A stretch of 64,000 nt of DNA from Sphingobium vermicomposti (GTDB lineage: Bacteria; Pseudomonadota; Alphaproteobacteria; Sphingomonadales; Sphingomonadaceae): assembly GCF_011762025.1 (NCBI RefSeq), contig NZ_JAASQR010000001.1:1-64000 (forward strand). Direction: 5' to 3'. Shown in pieces: positions 22,805 through 31,983 of this stretch. A program made the translations under genes and the position numbers. How positions within the stretch are numbered: position 1 is the stretch's first letter; each line of letters opens with the position of its first letter. Below the pieces are notes generated by a model, which saw nothing but the letters and a program-made list of their open reading frames with translations, ran no database searches and was not told where the DNA came from.

Positions 22805-23962
22805 GTGGCCCATTCCGAACTGGTGATTACCCCCGTCGCTTCCAAGGAAGATCGCAAGGCCTTTGTCGATCTGCCCTGGCATATCTACGCGGATGATCCC
22901 CATTGGGTGCCGCCGTTGAAAAACGAAGTGCGGGCGCTGATCACGCCGGGCAAGAACCCGTTTTTCAGCCATGCAGAGGCGCAATATTTCCTCGCTCGCC
23001 GCAATGGGCAGGTGGTAGGCCGGGTGTCTGCCCATATCGACCATATCGCGCTGAGCCAACCTGCCGAACAGGGCATGGGTCCGGGCACTGGCAATTTCGG
23101 CCTGTTCGAAGCGGAGGACGCGGAAACGGGCGCGGCTTTGATCGAAGCTGCCGAAAACTGGCTACGGTCCAAGGGCATGTCCCGCGTGCTCGGCCCCATA
23201 TCATTGTCGATCTGGGAAGAGCCGGGCTTGCTCATCGACGGTTTCGACCACCCGCCCACGGTTATGATGGGCCATGCCAAGCCCAGCTACCAGCCAATGA
23301 TCGAAGGCGCGGGCTATCGACCGGTCAAGCAGCTGAAAACCTATGATCTGGGCATCACCACCCCCTTCCCCCCTCTAATCCAGCGGATCATTGCTTCGGG
23401 TGAAAAAAGCGATCGCATCCGCATTCGCAAAGTGGACAAGAGCAGGTTCGATACAGAGGCCGCGATCATCCTTGGCATCCTGAATGACGCATGGGGCCGC
23501 AACTGGGGCTTTGTGCCGATCACGGACGAAGAAGTCGCTCATTTCGGCAAGCAGTTGAAGCCCATCGTTTTCGAAGACCTCATAATGATTGCCGAACTGG
23601 ACGACGAACCTGTCGCCTTCATGATGACCCTGCCCGACCTTAATGAAGCGACCGCGCCGCTTAACGGATCGCTATTTCCCTTTGGCTGGGCAAAGCTGCT
23701 CTGGTGGCTGCGCAAGCCCAAGGTGCGCACGATGCGCGTGCCGTTGATGGGCGTCGTCCAGCGACTTCAGTCGTCCCGCCTCGCCAGCCAGCTCGCTTTC
23801 ATGATGATCGAACGAATTCGGCTCGCCGCGATTTCCCGCTATGGCGCGACCCGCAGCGAGATCGGTTGGGTGCTGGACGACAATCAGGGCATGAACGCCA
23901 TAGCCGACGCCATCGGCAGCAAGGTGAACAAGGTCTATCAGATCTACGAAAAGGACCTCTGA
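22805..23962 (+). CDS. GNAT-like N-acetyltransferase family protein
   Basis: A 385-residue protein from a GTG start at 22805 (no earlier ATG in frame). The N-terminal part reads AYFLARRNGQVVGRVSAHID-like beta strands typical of GNAT folds, and FGLFEAEDAETGAALIEAAE and GYRPVKQLKTYDLG follow the layout of a large uncharacterised GNAT-like family. A second half, including ILNDAWGRNWGFVPITDEE, is well formed but has no assigned function. Acceptor unknown. It faces the lipid kinase gene tail to tail. Confidence 0.7.
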   Translation: MAHSELVITPVASKEDRKAFVDLPWHIYADDPHWVPPLKNEVRALITPGKNPFFSHAEAQYFLARRNGQVVGRVSAHIDHIALSQPAEQGMGPGTGNFGLFEAEDAETGAALIEAAENWLRSKGMSRVLGPISLSIWEEPGLLIDGFDHPPTVMMGHAKPSYQPMIEGAGYRPVKQLKTYDLGITTPFPPLIQRIIASGEKSDRIRIRKVDKSRFDTEAAIILGILNDAWGRNWGFVPITDEEVAHFGKQLKPIVFEDLIMIAELDDEPVAFMMTLPDLNEATAPLNGSLFPFGWAKLLWWLRKPKVRTMRVPLMGVVQRLQSSRLASQLAFMMIERIRLAAISRYGATRSEIGWVLDDNQGMNAIADAIGSKVNKVYQIYEKDL

Positions 23963-23981
23963 CGCCGCCAGCCGCGCGCGA

Positions 23982-24884
23982 TCAGACAGTGTTTTGACGC
24001 GGCACCGCGACATCGATTGCGCCCGCCGCCACCTGCGCCATGGCGGGCGTGGCCGCCAGCACCTCGCCATCGATTGAGATACGCTGGCGGGGACGCGTTT
24101 CGATGCGAAAGGATTTTCCGCGAAATTCCTCCGTATGGGCATCCCGATCCCGCAGCTTGAAGAATTTCGCATACCAGTCCCACGCCAAACGCGCATGGCT
24201 TCTGCCCACCACCGCCTGGACCACCAGATCGCCGCTGTCGACATCGGCGTGATCCGACAGTTCGACCCCACCATGATAGGCGCCGTTGAGGATTCTCACC
24301 TCCGTCGACCACATGCGTTTTTCCTGCACGCCATCGTCTATGGTCAGCCGGAACGCGCGAAACCCGACAGAACATTTGACCGCCCAGACCAGATAACCCA
24401 CCCGCCCCAGATAGCGTTTGAGCTTGGCCGGCACCGTCCGTCCGATCATAGGCGACAGGCCCAGCGATGCGGCATTCACGAAATAATCCCGGTCAATCAT
24501 GCCCAGGTCGATCCGCCGCCGCCGCCCCGACGCGATCACCTCTATCGCGCCGTCAATATCCAGTGGAATGCCCAACGTGCGGGCGAAACTGTTCGCCGTT
24601 CCCAGCGGCAAGACCCCAAACACGCACCCCTTCCCCACCAGTTCATCGACCGTCCCCGACAGCGACCCGTCTCCCCCGCCCACAATCACCATCGGCGCGC
24701 CTGACTGCACGGCCTGACGTACGCTGGCCTGCAACTTGTCGGGATCGGTCACGGCCTCCGCCATCATCAACCTGACCCCCGCGTTCTCCAGCTTTTGCTT
24801 TGCTTCCTCGAACAGCGCCTCGCCCCTGCGGCTATGGACATTGACGATAAGGGCGGCCTCACGCGGCAGGGAGTTTGTTTCCAT
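23982..24884 (-). CDS. Diacylglycerol kinase family lipid kinase (YegS/BmrU-like)
   Basis: A 300-residue protein. MVIVGGGDGSLSGTVDELV near residue 65 is the ATP site and FGVLPLGTANSFARTLGIP the conserved GTxN region. ISIDGE near the C-terminus matches the family's DGE motif. It likely phosphorylates a membrane lipid. It shares little detail with the other kinase at 17492, so they are not recent duplicates. It is divergent from the phosphoesterase gene at 24957 (72-base gap), so the two may share a control region. Confidence 0.88.
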   Translation of the reverse strand: METNSLPREAALIVNVHSRRGEALFEEAKQKLENAGVRLMMAEAVTDPDKLQASVRQAVQSGAPMVIVGGGDGSLSGTVDELVGKGCVFGVLPLGTANSFARTLGIPLDIDGAIEVIASGRRRRIDLGMIDRDYFVNAASLGLSPMIGRTVPAKLKRYLGRVGYLVWAVKCSVGFRAFRLTIDDGVQEKRMWSTEVRILNGAYHGGVELSDHADVDSGDLVVQAVVGRSHARLAWDWYAKFFKLRDRDAHTEEFRGKSFRIETRPRQRISIDGEVLAATPAMAQVAAGAIDVAVPRQNTV

Positions 24885-24956
24885 GCCTCAACAACACGCC
24901 AACCGCCGGTCGGCTCCCGCGCGAAACAATATCGCGCGCGCACTCGTTGAAAGATC

Positions 24957-25841
24957 ATGGCTCGCATCGCTCATCTATCCGACATCCATTTCGGCGCGCA
25001 TGACCCCAAAATTGTGTCCGCGACCGAAGCCTGGCTCCAGCAGGCCCAACCGGACCTGGTGATCATCAGCGGCGACCTGACCCAACGGGCGCGCGTGCAA
25101 CAGTTTCGCGACGCGTCCGCCTGGCTCAACCGGCTGCGCGCGGCGGGCATGCGATTGCTGGTCATTCCCGGCAATCATGACGTGCCGCTCTATGATGTCA
25201 TTCGCCGCTTCGGCGCGCCACTGCGGCGCTACAAACGCTATATCAGCAATGACCTCTGCCCCTGGTATGAAGATGATGAAGTGGCGATCCTCGGCCTCAA
25301 CACCGCCCGATCGCTGACGATCAAGGATGGCCGCATCAACCATGACCAGATGCAGCTTCTGCGCGAATGCTTCGCTCCGGTTGCGCCCGAAAAAACACGC
25401 ATTCTCGTGACTCATCATCCGCTCTTCGCCATGCCGATCGGCAGGGGGAATGAGTTGAGCGAAGCAGTGGGTCGGCATGAAGACGCCGTGGCCACCGCTT
25501 GTCAGGCAGGCATCCACATCGCCCTGGCGGGTCATTTTCACCGTACCTATGCGCAGGCCGCGCAAAAAATGGTCGCGGACGCAGGCGGCGCGCTGGTCAT
25601 TCAGGCGGGCACGGCAACCTCAATCCGTCTGCGCAATGCCGAACCGCAAAGTTTCAACTGGCTGCACGTCCATCATAATGACAGGATTGAGCTGCAAGTC
25701 GTGGCCTGGGACGGCGCGAGCTTTCAGCGCGGCGACCATGTCGCCTACAGCCGGGACGGAGCAGCATGGGAAGCGAACGAGATCGCCGCCGACCCTGCCG
25801 CGCGCAAGCGTATCCCGCTGGCGAAAATGGCGCAGGCATGA
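24957..25841 (+). CDS. Metallophosphoesterase (CpdA-like)
   Basis: A 294-residue calcineurin-like phosphoesterase. The metal ligands appear in order: HLSDIHFG (Asp, His), SGDLTQRA (Asp), PGNHD (Asn, His), VTHHPLFA (His), and ALAGHFHRTYA (GHxH-like). The layout is that of class III cyclic nucleotide phosphodiesterases such as CpdA, but cAMP is not proven as the substrate. Cytosolic, with no signal peptide. Divergent from the YegS-like lipid kinase. Confidence 0.88.
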   Translation: MARIAHLSDIHFGAHDPKIVSATEAWLQQAQPDLVIISGDLTQRARVQQFRDASAWLNRLRAAGMRLLVIPGNHDVPLYDVIRRFGAPLRRYKRYISNDLCPWYEDDEVAILGLNTARSLTIKDGRINHDQMQLLRECFAPVAPEKTRILVTHHPLFAMPIGRGNELSEAVGRHEDAVATACQAGIHIALAGHFHRTYAQAAQKMVADAGGALVIQAGTATSIRLRNAEPQSFNWLHVHHNDRIELQVVAWDGASFQRGDHVAYSRDGAAWEANEIAADPAARKRIPLAKMAQA

Positions 25842-25862
25842 GGCGGCAATAGCCGCGAACTG

Positions 25863-26636
25863 CTACCCGGCCAGCTCCACCCAAGTCGGCGCATGATCGC
25901 TCGCCTTCTCCCTGCCGCGAAAGTCCTTGTCGACCTGCGCATCGATCAGGCGGTCGGCAGCCGCCGGGCTTAACAGCAGATGGTCGATCCGAAAGCCCGC
26001 ATCGCGCGGCCAGGCATTCATCTGATAATCCCAGAATGTCCAAACGCCACCAGCCGGATGCTTGCTGAGGATCGCATCGGTCCAGCCGTCGCCCAGGATG
26101 CGGCGATAGGCGGCGCGGCTTTCCGGCTGCATCAGCGCGTCGTCCGCCATCGCCTTGACCGAATAGACATCCTTGTCGCGCGGGATGACATTATAATCGC
26201 CCGCCAGGATGGCAGGCACTTCTTCGGCCCAAATCTGCTGGGCGCGATCACGCAATCGCTTCATCCACCGCAGCTTGTAATCGAATTTCGGCCCCGGCTG
26301 CGGATTGCCGTTGGGCAGGTAGATGCTGGCGACCCGCACGCCCTTCACATCGGCTTCGATATAGCGGCTATGTTCATCCTCCGGCTCGCCGTCCAGGCCA
26401 CGTCGGACTTCCACCGGCGTTTCGCCCCGCGCCAGGATCGCGACGCCGTTAAATCCCTTCTGCCCGTGCCAGATCACCCCATAGCCCGCATCCTCGATAT
26501 CCTTCACCGGGAAGGTTTCGTCGGATGTCTTGATCTCCTGAAGGCAGGCGACGTCCGGCTGCGTTTCGCTCAGCCACTCGATCAAGCGCGGCAGGCGCGC
26601 CTTGATGCCGTTGATATTGTAGGTGGCGATACGCAT
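25863..26636 (-). CDS. xthA: Exodeoxyribonuclease III
   Basis: A 257-residue member of the ExoIII/APE1 family. It starts MRIATYNINGIKARLPRLIEW with the metal-binding Asn. CLQEIKT provides Glu, AGDYNVIP the Asp and Asn, and SDHAPTWVEL the final catalytic Asp-His pair. It cleaves abasic sites and removes 3' blocks in base excision repair. ATG 26636 was used rather than the 8-codon longer frame because family proteins start with this sequence. It lies downstream of erpA on the same strand, 66 bases apart. Confidence 0.95.
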   Translation of the reverse strand: MRIATYNINGIKARLPRLIEWLSETQPDVACLQEIKTSDETFPVKDIEDAGYGVIWHGQKGFNGVAILARGETPVEVRRGLDGEPEDEHSRYIEADVKGVRVASIYLPNGNPQPGPKFDYKLRWMKRLRDRAQQIWAEEVPAILAGDYNVIPRDKDVYSVKAMADDALMQPESRAAYRRILGDGWTDAILSKHPAGGVWTFWDYQMNAWPRDAGFRIDHLLLSPAAADRLIDAQVDKDFRGREKASDHAPTWVELAG

Positions 26637-26702
26637 GGGACAGCTTCTCCTCACGCGCATCCCTAAAGAGAAGAGCGCCGCTTCGACAAGGGCGAGCCGC
26701 GA

Positions 26703-27029
26703 TTAAATCGAAAAGCTGGACCCGCAACCGCAACCAGCGGTCGCGTTGGGATTCGTCACCTTGAACGCCGCGCCGCCCAGGTCGGATACAAAATCGACCG
26801 CCGCCCCGCGCACCAGGTCCAGGCTGACATCATCCACGACCAGGGTTACGCCATCCCGCTCAACGCTGATATCGTCGGCCTCGACCGTGTCGGCCAGCCC
26901 GAAACGATATTGGAAACCCGAACAACCGCCGCCCTCCACCGCAAGGCGCAGGATCGCGGGCTTGCCCTGTTTCGTGGCAATCGCCGCAACGCGGGCAGCG
27001 GCGGAAGGGGTGAGATCAATGTCGGCCAT
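26703..27029 (-). CDS. erpA: Iron-sulfur cluster insertion protein ErpA/IscA family
   Basis: A 108-residue A-type carrier protein. The three conserved cysteines are present: CSGFQY near residue 36 and the C-terminal CGCGSSF. LTPSAAARV and TNPNATAGCGCG fit the family. It carries [2Fe-2S] or [4Fe-4S] clusters to apo-proteins. ErpA is the likely subtype, but sequence reading alone does not exclude IscA. No isc or suf genes are adjacent. Confidence 0.9.
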   Translation of the reverse strand: MADIDLTPSAAARVAAIATKQGKPAILRLAVEGGGCSGFQYRFGLADTVEADDISVERDGVTLVVDDVSLDLVRGAAVDFVSDLGGAAFKVTNPNATAGCGCGSSFSI

Positions 27030-27048
27030 GACGCCTAGATAGGGTCAA

Positions 27049-27084
27049 GCAAAAGGCCCGGCAAGCCATGACGCGCCGGGCCTT
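27049..27084 (-). terminator. Intrinsic terminator of the M23 peptidase gene
   Basis: AAGGCCCGGC (27053-27062) and GCCGGGCCTT (27075-27084) pair perfectly around a 12-base loop. On the minus strand the stem is followed by TTTTGCTTG. It lies 30 bases after the M23 gene stop and before the erpA start, which isolates the two genes. Confidence 0.65.
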
Positions 27085-27113
27085 ATGAAAGGACATGAAG
27101 AAAAGCCGACGGA

Positions 27114-27836
27114 TCAGTCCGCTGCATGTTCCTGAATGTTGGTCGGGCCACCCATGGCGATCGGCGGCTTGGTGTTCATCGCCACCAGATAATCCGGTCC
27201 GGCGACGAAGGGGATCGGATTGACGGCCTGGCCATCGACCCGCACTTCATAATGAAGGTGGCTGCCGGTCGAACGGCCGGTCGAACCCATCAGGCCGATC
27301 AGCTGACCGCGACGCACATAGCTGTTCGCCGCAACGATCAGCTTCGACATATGGCCGTAACGCGTTTCCATACCGCTGCCGTGCGAAATCTGGACCAGAT
27401 TGCCATAGCCGCTGGCCCATCCGGCGCGGCTGACGATGCCGTCGGCGGTCGCGTAGATCGGCGTGCCCACCGGGCCGGGGATATCGACGCCCTTATGCAT
27501 CCGCGTGCGGCCATTGAACGGATCGGACCGCGCGCCGAAGTTCGACGTCAGCGAAAGCTTCTCAACCGGACGGCCCGAAGGAATATAATTGGCCTGCTTC
27601 GCTTCGCCATCAAGCCGCTGCAGGCTGGAAAACAGGTTGGAAAAACCAATGTCCGCCGGGCCAAGCGGGCTGGCGTTGATTTCGGAGGCGTCGCCGTAGG
27701 GATCATCCTCGACGCTCTTGGCCTGCACCGGCGCAGTGGCGCACAGCATCCCTGCCAGACCTGCCGCACCCGCCATTTTGAAAGCGGACCGGAACCATAG
27801 CGCCCGGCGCGCATTGACTAAATATCGAACCAACAT
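27114..27836 (-). CDS. M23 family metallopeptidase (LytM-type)
   Basis: A 240-residue exported protein with an N-terminal basic segment and hydrophobic helix (MAGAAGLAGMLCATAPVQA). The M23 domain fills about residues 95-225. The zinc ligands lie in MHKGVDIPG (His, Asp), GHMSKL (the central His) and HLHYEVRVDG (last His). LytM-type enzymes cut glycyl or cross-link peptides in peptidoglycan, or act as regulators when inactive. The visible residues suggest an active enzyme. No cell-division partner genes are adjacent. Confidence 0.9.
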   Translation of the reverse strand: MLVRYLVNARRALWFRSAFKMAGAAGLAGMLCATAPVQAKSVEDDPYGDASEINASPLGPADIGFSNLFSSLQRLDGEAKQANYIPSGRPVEKLSLTSNFGARSDPFNGRTRMHKGVDIPGPVGTPIYATADGIVSRAGWASGYGNLVQISHGSGMETRYGHMSKLIVAANSYVRRGQLIGLMGSTGRSTGSHLHYEVRVDGQAVNPIPFVAGPDYLVAMNTKPPIAMGGPTNIQEHAAD

Positions 27837-27941
27837 TGCGACCCCGACTATCCACCGAAGGCTGTAGCCTTATCGGTGCTCCCCGTGTGACCAAATGCGA
27901 CCTGAAGCCGCCCCCGTGACATTAAAAGGTCAAATTGCGGC

Positions 27942-28751
27942 TCATTGTGCAAGCGCTCCGTAATATTCCAGCGTTAAACCGGCTTGTCGACGCGCTGAGT
28001 CGTTGAACGGTGGCTTCAGGCTGCCCCGAAAATGGCGTTTTACAAGCATTTGGTAACCTTTTGCGGGGTTCAGGCCCACTCTGTTCGCCGCATGATTGAA
28101 CCATGTCGTCCCGGCGGCGACATGCCGAATTTCATCCTGCATGATGCGTCGCAGCATCCGCCCCGACACCTCGTCCCCCACCTGTTCGAACCGCTCCACC
28201 ATCGCCGGGGTGATGTCCAGCGCCCGCGCCTCCAGCACCATCGGCACGATGGCCAGCCGCGCCATCGCATCATGCGCCGTTTCCGTCGCTGCCTGCCACA
28301 GCCCGTCATGCGCGGGCAATTCTCCGTAACCACTGCCCATCTGCCGCAATCGTCGGTCCAGCAACGCAAAGTGCATGGCTTCTTCCGCCCCCACCCGCAT
28401 CCAGTCATCGGTAAAGGCGCGGGGGAATTGCCCGCCGAAGCGGCCAACCAGATCGAACGCCAGATCGATGGCGACAAATTCGATATGCGCCAAAGCATGC
28501 AGCATCGCGATCCGGGTCCGTTCCGAACCCATCTTGCCCCGCCGTGGCATCTGGTTGGGCGGCAGGAGCATCGGCTTTTCGGGCCGCGCTGGCCGGTCAG
28601 GCATGGTCACGTCAAAGCGATGGGCGATCCGCCCCGTCGCCCAATCACGCGCGACAGAACGTGCCGCCATCACCTTGCGCCAGGGATCGGCAGTGCGCAG
28701 GACATTGGCGCAGCCCGCGCTCACGCAGTCGGTCGGCGGAGGCAGGCTCAA
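27942..28751 (-). CDS. DUF455 family ferritin-like protein
   Basis: A 269-residue protein starting at TTG 28751, which overlaps the bcp stop (TTGA). The longer frame to 28919 only reads antisense to bcp. The core has HALAHIEFVAIDLAFD, GAEEAMHFALLDRRL, LEARALDITPAM and MQDEIRHVAAG, giving paired Glu and His positions spaced like those of a ferritin-like di-iron bundle. DUF455 members are of unknown function; a di-iron oxygenase or oxidase role is inference. It is the last gene of the glnE-bcp-DUF455 chain. Confidence 0.82.
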   Translation of the reverse strand: MSLPPPTDCVSAGCANVLRTADPWRKVMAARSVARDWATGRIAHRFDVTMPDRPARPEKPMLLPPNQMPRRGKMGSERTRIAMLHALAHIEFVAIDLAFDLVGRFGGQFPRAFTDDWMRVGAEEAMHFALLDRRLRQMGSGYGELPAHDGLWQAATETAHDAMARLAIVPMVLEARALDITPAMVERFEQVGDEVSGRMLRRIMQDEIRHVAAGTTWFNHAANRVGLNPAKGYQMLVKRHFRGSLKPPFNDSARRQAGLTLEYYGALAQ

Positions 28752-29215
28752 AGCGCCTTCGCTGCCTCCAGCACCTCGGCGGCATGTCCCTTCACCTTCA
28801 CCTGAGGCCAGACGCGCGCCGCTTTGCCGCTGGCGTCGAACAGGAAGGTAGCGCGCGCAATGCCCATATATTTGCGGCCATAGAGCGACTTTTCCACCCA
28901 TGTGCCAAATGCTTCGCACACATCGCCCGGCTCGTCGGACGCCAGCGTGACAGTCAGGCCATATTTGTCCGCAAACTTCTTGAGCTTGGCGGGTTTGTCC
29001 TTCGATATGCCGACGACAGGCACGCCGATTGCGGCGAAATCGCCCGCCAATTCGGTAAAATCCTTCGCTTCATTGGTGCAGCCGGGCGTATCCGCCTTGG
29101 GATAGAAATAGACGACCACCGGCGCGCCCTTATATCGCGACAGGTTGAAATCAGCGCCGTCCGCATCCTTCAGCGCCACTTCGGGCAGGGCATCCCCGGA
29201 TTCCAGCATCGTCAT
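28748..29215 (-). CDS. bcp: Peroxiredoxin, Bcp/PrxQ type
   Basis: A 155-residue thiol peroxidase. VVVYFYPKADTPGCTNEAKDF carries the peroxidatic Cys at about residue 46. The usual resolving Cys five residues later is replaced (CTNEAK), so it is a one-Cys or alternative-resolver PrxQ. It reduces hydrogen peroxide and organic peroxides with thioredoxin or glutaredoxin. Its ATGA start overlaps the glnE stop and its TGA overlaps the DUF455 TTG start, a tight three-gene unit. Confidence 0.92.
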   Translation of the reverse strand: MTMLESGDALPEVALKDADGADFNLSRYKGAPVVVYFYPKADTPGCTNEAKDFTELAGDFAAIGVPVVGISKDKPAKLKKFADKYGLTVTLASDEPGDVCEAFGTWVEKSLYGRKYMGIARATFLFDASGKAARVWPQVKVKGHAAEVLEAAKAL

Positions 29216-31911
29216 TCCTCCTCAAAGCGCGCGGCCACCGCCGCCCAGGCATCGCGCACGCCTTGCCGGGCCTTGGCATAGCTTTCAAGCAGCGCCTCCC
29301 AACTTTCCACGCCGCATGCCCGTGCAACCACAGGCCGCGTCGCCTCCGGTGGCTCCGTCGATCCGGGGGACACGAGCCGCGACACGACCAGAAAGCGCGT
29401 GATCAGGTCATGCGCGTCGATCAGCCCGGCAGGCAGATGGCCTGCCGCCGCCAATTGCGCCAGCGCCGCCCGCAGGTCAGGGTCGAACGCCATATTGTGC
29501 TGAAACTGCGTGACATGGATCAGGAACTCCAGGTCGACCAGCCCGCCCGGCACCAGCTTGACGTCCAGCTCGCCCGACGGCGGCTTATGCTTGGCGATGT
29601 CGCTGCGCATCTTCACGGCGCTGCGGGCAAGCTCGTCCGCGTCGCGGGGCCGTTCCAGCGTTTCGGCCAGGATCGCGCTCAACGCCGCTCGTCCTTCGTC
29701 AGACCCGAAAACCGGCCGCGCCCGTGTCAGCGCCAGATGCTCCCACGCCCAAGCTTCCTCCCGCTGATAGCGGGCAAAGCTGTCCAGACTGACCGCCAAC
29801 AACCCTTGCGCACCGGAAGGGCGCAACCGCGTATCGACTTCATACAGCCGCCCGGCGGCGGTCTGCACCGACAGCGCGTTGGTGATGCGCTGGCCCAGCC
29901 GGTTGAAATATTGCGTCGCGCCCAGCGGCTTGGCCCCATCGGATTCCGTCTGGAAATCGCCAGTGAACAGAAACACCAGATCCAGGTCGGACGCGTGGGT
30001 CAGCACCCCTCCGCCCAGCCGACCCAGCGCCAATATCAGCATTTCGCCGCCCGGCACCTTGCCATGCGCAGCCTCGAATTCCGTGACGGTCGCGCTGGCC
30101 AACGCCTCGATCGCCGCCTCCGCCACGCGGGAATAGCCCTGCCCGGCTTCCAGCGGGTCGCCGCCCCGGATGATCTGTGCGCCCAGTGCAAAGCGGCGGT
30201 CGTTCACCCGCTGGCGCACGCGATCGAGCAGCTCCTGATAATCCTCCCCCGCCTCCAATTGCGCGAACTGGCTGGCGAGCACCTCTATCGACGGCGGCGG
30301 GTCGAATGCCGACGTGTCGATCAGCCCGTCGAGCAATTCAGCCCGCCGTCCCAGCGCATCAGCCAGGGTCGGGGCGTGGCTCAAAAGCTCCGCCAGCAAT
30401 TCAACCAGCCCTGGTCGCGCCGCCAGCAGCTTGAAAAAATTGATCGCGCTGGGCAGCCGCCCGATCAGGTCGTCCAGCCGGTTGAGCGCCCGCCCGCTGT
30501 CAGGCGCATGGGCAAGCGCGCGCATCAGCCCCGGCAACAAGTCTTCCAGCGCCTCCCGCGAAGGTCCGCTCCTCAACGCCCGGATCGTGCCGCTGCGCCA
30601 GCGGGCGATGCGCGCCACGGGCGTCTGCGGATCGGCAAAGCCCATCTCCGCCAACTGCACCGTCAGCCGATCCTCATCATGCGACAACGCCTCATCCTTG
30701 GTCGCGGGGGTCAGCTTGTCATAATTGCCGCCCACCCATTCGACATGCGGACGCAACAGGTCCAGCAGGGCAGCGCCATCCGCCACGCCGTGCAGGCGCG
30801 CGACATTGTCCATCGCCTCGGCTGTCTTGGGCAATTCATGCGTCTGGCGATCTTCGACCATCTGCAGCCGATGCTCGACCGTTCGGAACAGCACATAGGC
30901 CTCGTCCAGCCGCCGGGCATCCTCCGGCTCCAGCACCCCCGCCCCGGTCAGCGCGCGCAGAGCCTCGCGCGTGTTGCCGGACCGCAATGCCGGGTCGCGT
31001 CCGCCATGGATCAGCTGATGCACCTGCGCGAAAAATTCGACTTCCCTGATACCGCCCCGACCGCGTTTCAGGTCATAGCCCGGACCAAAGGCCTGCCCCT
31101 GCGCATAATGATCGCGGATGCGGCGCGAAATATCGACAATCGCGTCAATCGCGCCGAAATCCAGGCTCCGCCGCCAGACGAAAGGCCGGATTTGCTGCAT
31201 GAAATAATCGCCCAGCGCTAGGTCGCCCGCCGCCGGACGGGCGCGGATGAAGGCGGCCTGCTCCCATCCCATTGCCGTGGATTCATAATAGCCGATCGCG
31301 GCCTCCACCGGCAGCGCAATGGGCGTCGCTTCAGGCGACGGACGCAGTCGCAGGTCGACGCGAAAAACATAACCATCGCCATCGCGGGCGTTCAGCAACT
31401 CGCTGACCCGCCGACCGATCCTGACCGCCGCATCCGCCACATCTTCCCTTTCGCCATGCGGCAGCCGGGTGGGATCGTAGAGGAGGATGGGATCGATGTC
31501 GGACGAATAGTTGAGTTCGCGGCTGCCATGCTTGCCCAGCGCCAGCACGACGAACCCTTCCGCCGGAGCATCGGGATAACGTTCGGCAAAGGCCGCCGCC
31601 AGCGCCTCCTCCAGCGCCTGGTCGGCAAAATCGGACAAGGTGCGCGTCACCCGGTCAAGGTCCCAGGCACCCGAAAGGTCGGCGGCTGCGGTCACCAGCG
31701 CCAATGCCCCCTTGCGCCGCCGCAGTGACCGGGCAACGCCGTCGCCTTCATCCGCCACTGCATGCGCCGCCGTCAGCGCCGCGTCGAAATCACCCGTCGC
31801 CAGCAGATCGACCAGCGCTGGAAAACGGTCCATCTGCCGGGAAAGAAATGACGAATGCCCCTGCATCCGCGCTGCCACCGCCGTCCAGTCCGTCACTCGC
31901 GTCTCTCCCAT
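29212..31911 (-). CDS. glnE: Bifunctional glutamine synthetase adenylyltransferase/adenylyl-removing enzyme
   Basis: An 899-residue protein with two nucleotidyltransferase domains. The N-terminal half has ALGKHGSRELNYSSDIDPIL, and the C-terminal half has LALGRLGGGVLTHASDLDLVF. Each carries a G-x-x-D-x-D metal motif. The two halves respectively remove and add AMP on glutamine synthetase according to nitrogen status. The ATG at 31911 (MGETRVTDWT) gives the usual length; the longer open frame reads into the antisense of the neighbouring gene. Its last codons overlap bcp. Confidence 0.95.
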   Translation of the reverse strand: MGETRVTDWTAVAARMQGHSSFLSRQMDRFPALVDLLATGDFDAALTAAHAVADEGDGVARSLRRRKGALALVTAAADLSGAWDLDRVTRTLSDFADQALEEALAAAFAERYPDAPAEGFVVLALGKHGSRELNYSSDIDPILLYDPTRLPHGEREDVADAAVRIGRRVSELLNARDGDGYVFRVDLRLRPSPEATPIALPVEAAIGYYESTAMGWEQAAFIRARPAAGDLALGDYFMQQIRPFVWRRSLDFGAIDAIVDISRRIRDHYAQGQAFGPGYDLKRGRGGIREVEFFAQVHQLIHGGRDPALRSGNTREALRALTGAGVLEPEDARRLDEAYVLFRTVEHRLQMVEDRQTHELPKTAEAMDNVARLHGVADGAALLDLLRPHVEWVGGNYDKLTPATKDEALSHDEDRLTVQLAEMGFADPQTPVARIARWRSGTIRALRSGPSREALEDLLPGLMRALAHAPDSGRALNRLDDLIGRLPSAINFFKLLAARPGLVELLAELLSHAPTLADALGRRAELLDGLIDTSAFDPPPSIEVLASQFAQLEAGEDYQELLDRVRQRVNDRRFALGAQIIRGGDPLEAGQGYSRVAEAAIEALASATVTEFEAAHGKVPGGEMLILALGRLGGGVLTHASDLDLVFLFTGDFQTESDGAKPLGATQYFNRLGQRITNALSVQTAAGRLYEVDTRLRPSGAQGLLAVSLDSFARYQREEAWAWEHLALTRARPVFGSDEGRAALSAILAETLERPRDADELARSAVKMRSDIAKHKPPSGELDVKLVPGGLVDLEFLIHVTQFQHNMAFDPDLRAALAQLAAAGHLPAGLIDAHDLITRFLVVSRLVSPGSTEPPEATRPVVARACGVESWEALLESYAKARQGVRDAWAAVAARFEEE

Positions 31912-31983
31912 CGGTCCGCCCGCTATCGCGCTACCACAATAGGAACGCCAGCAACTTTTCCCAATCCTGGCCGTTATAGGGTC

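Noticed and set aside
29263..31221. 652-codon plus-strand frame
   Set aside because: Antisense to glnE; its content is His/Gln/Arg-rich shadow sequence.
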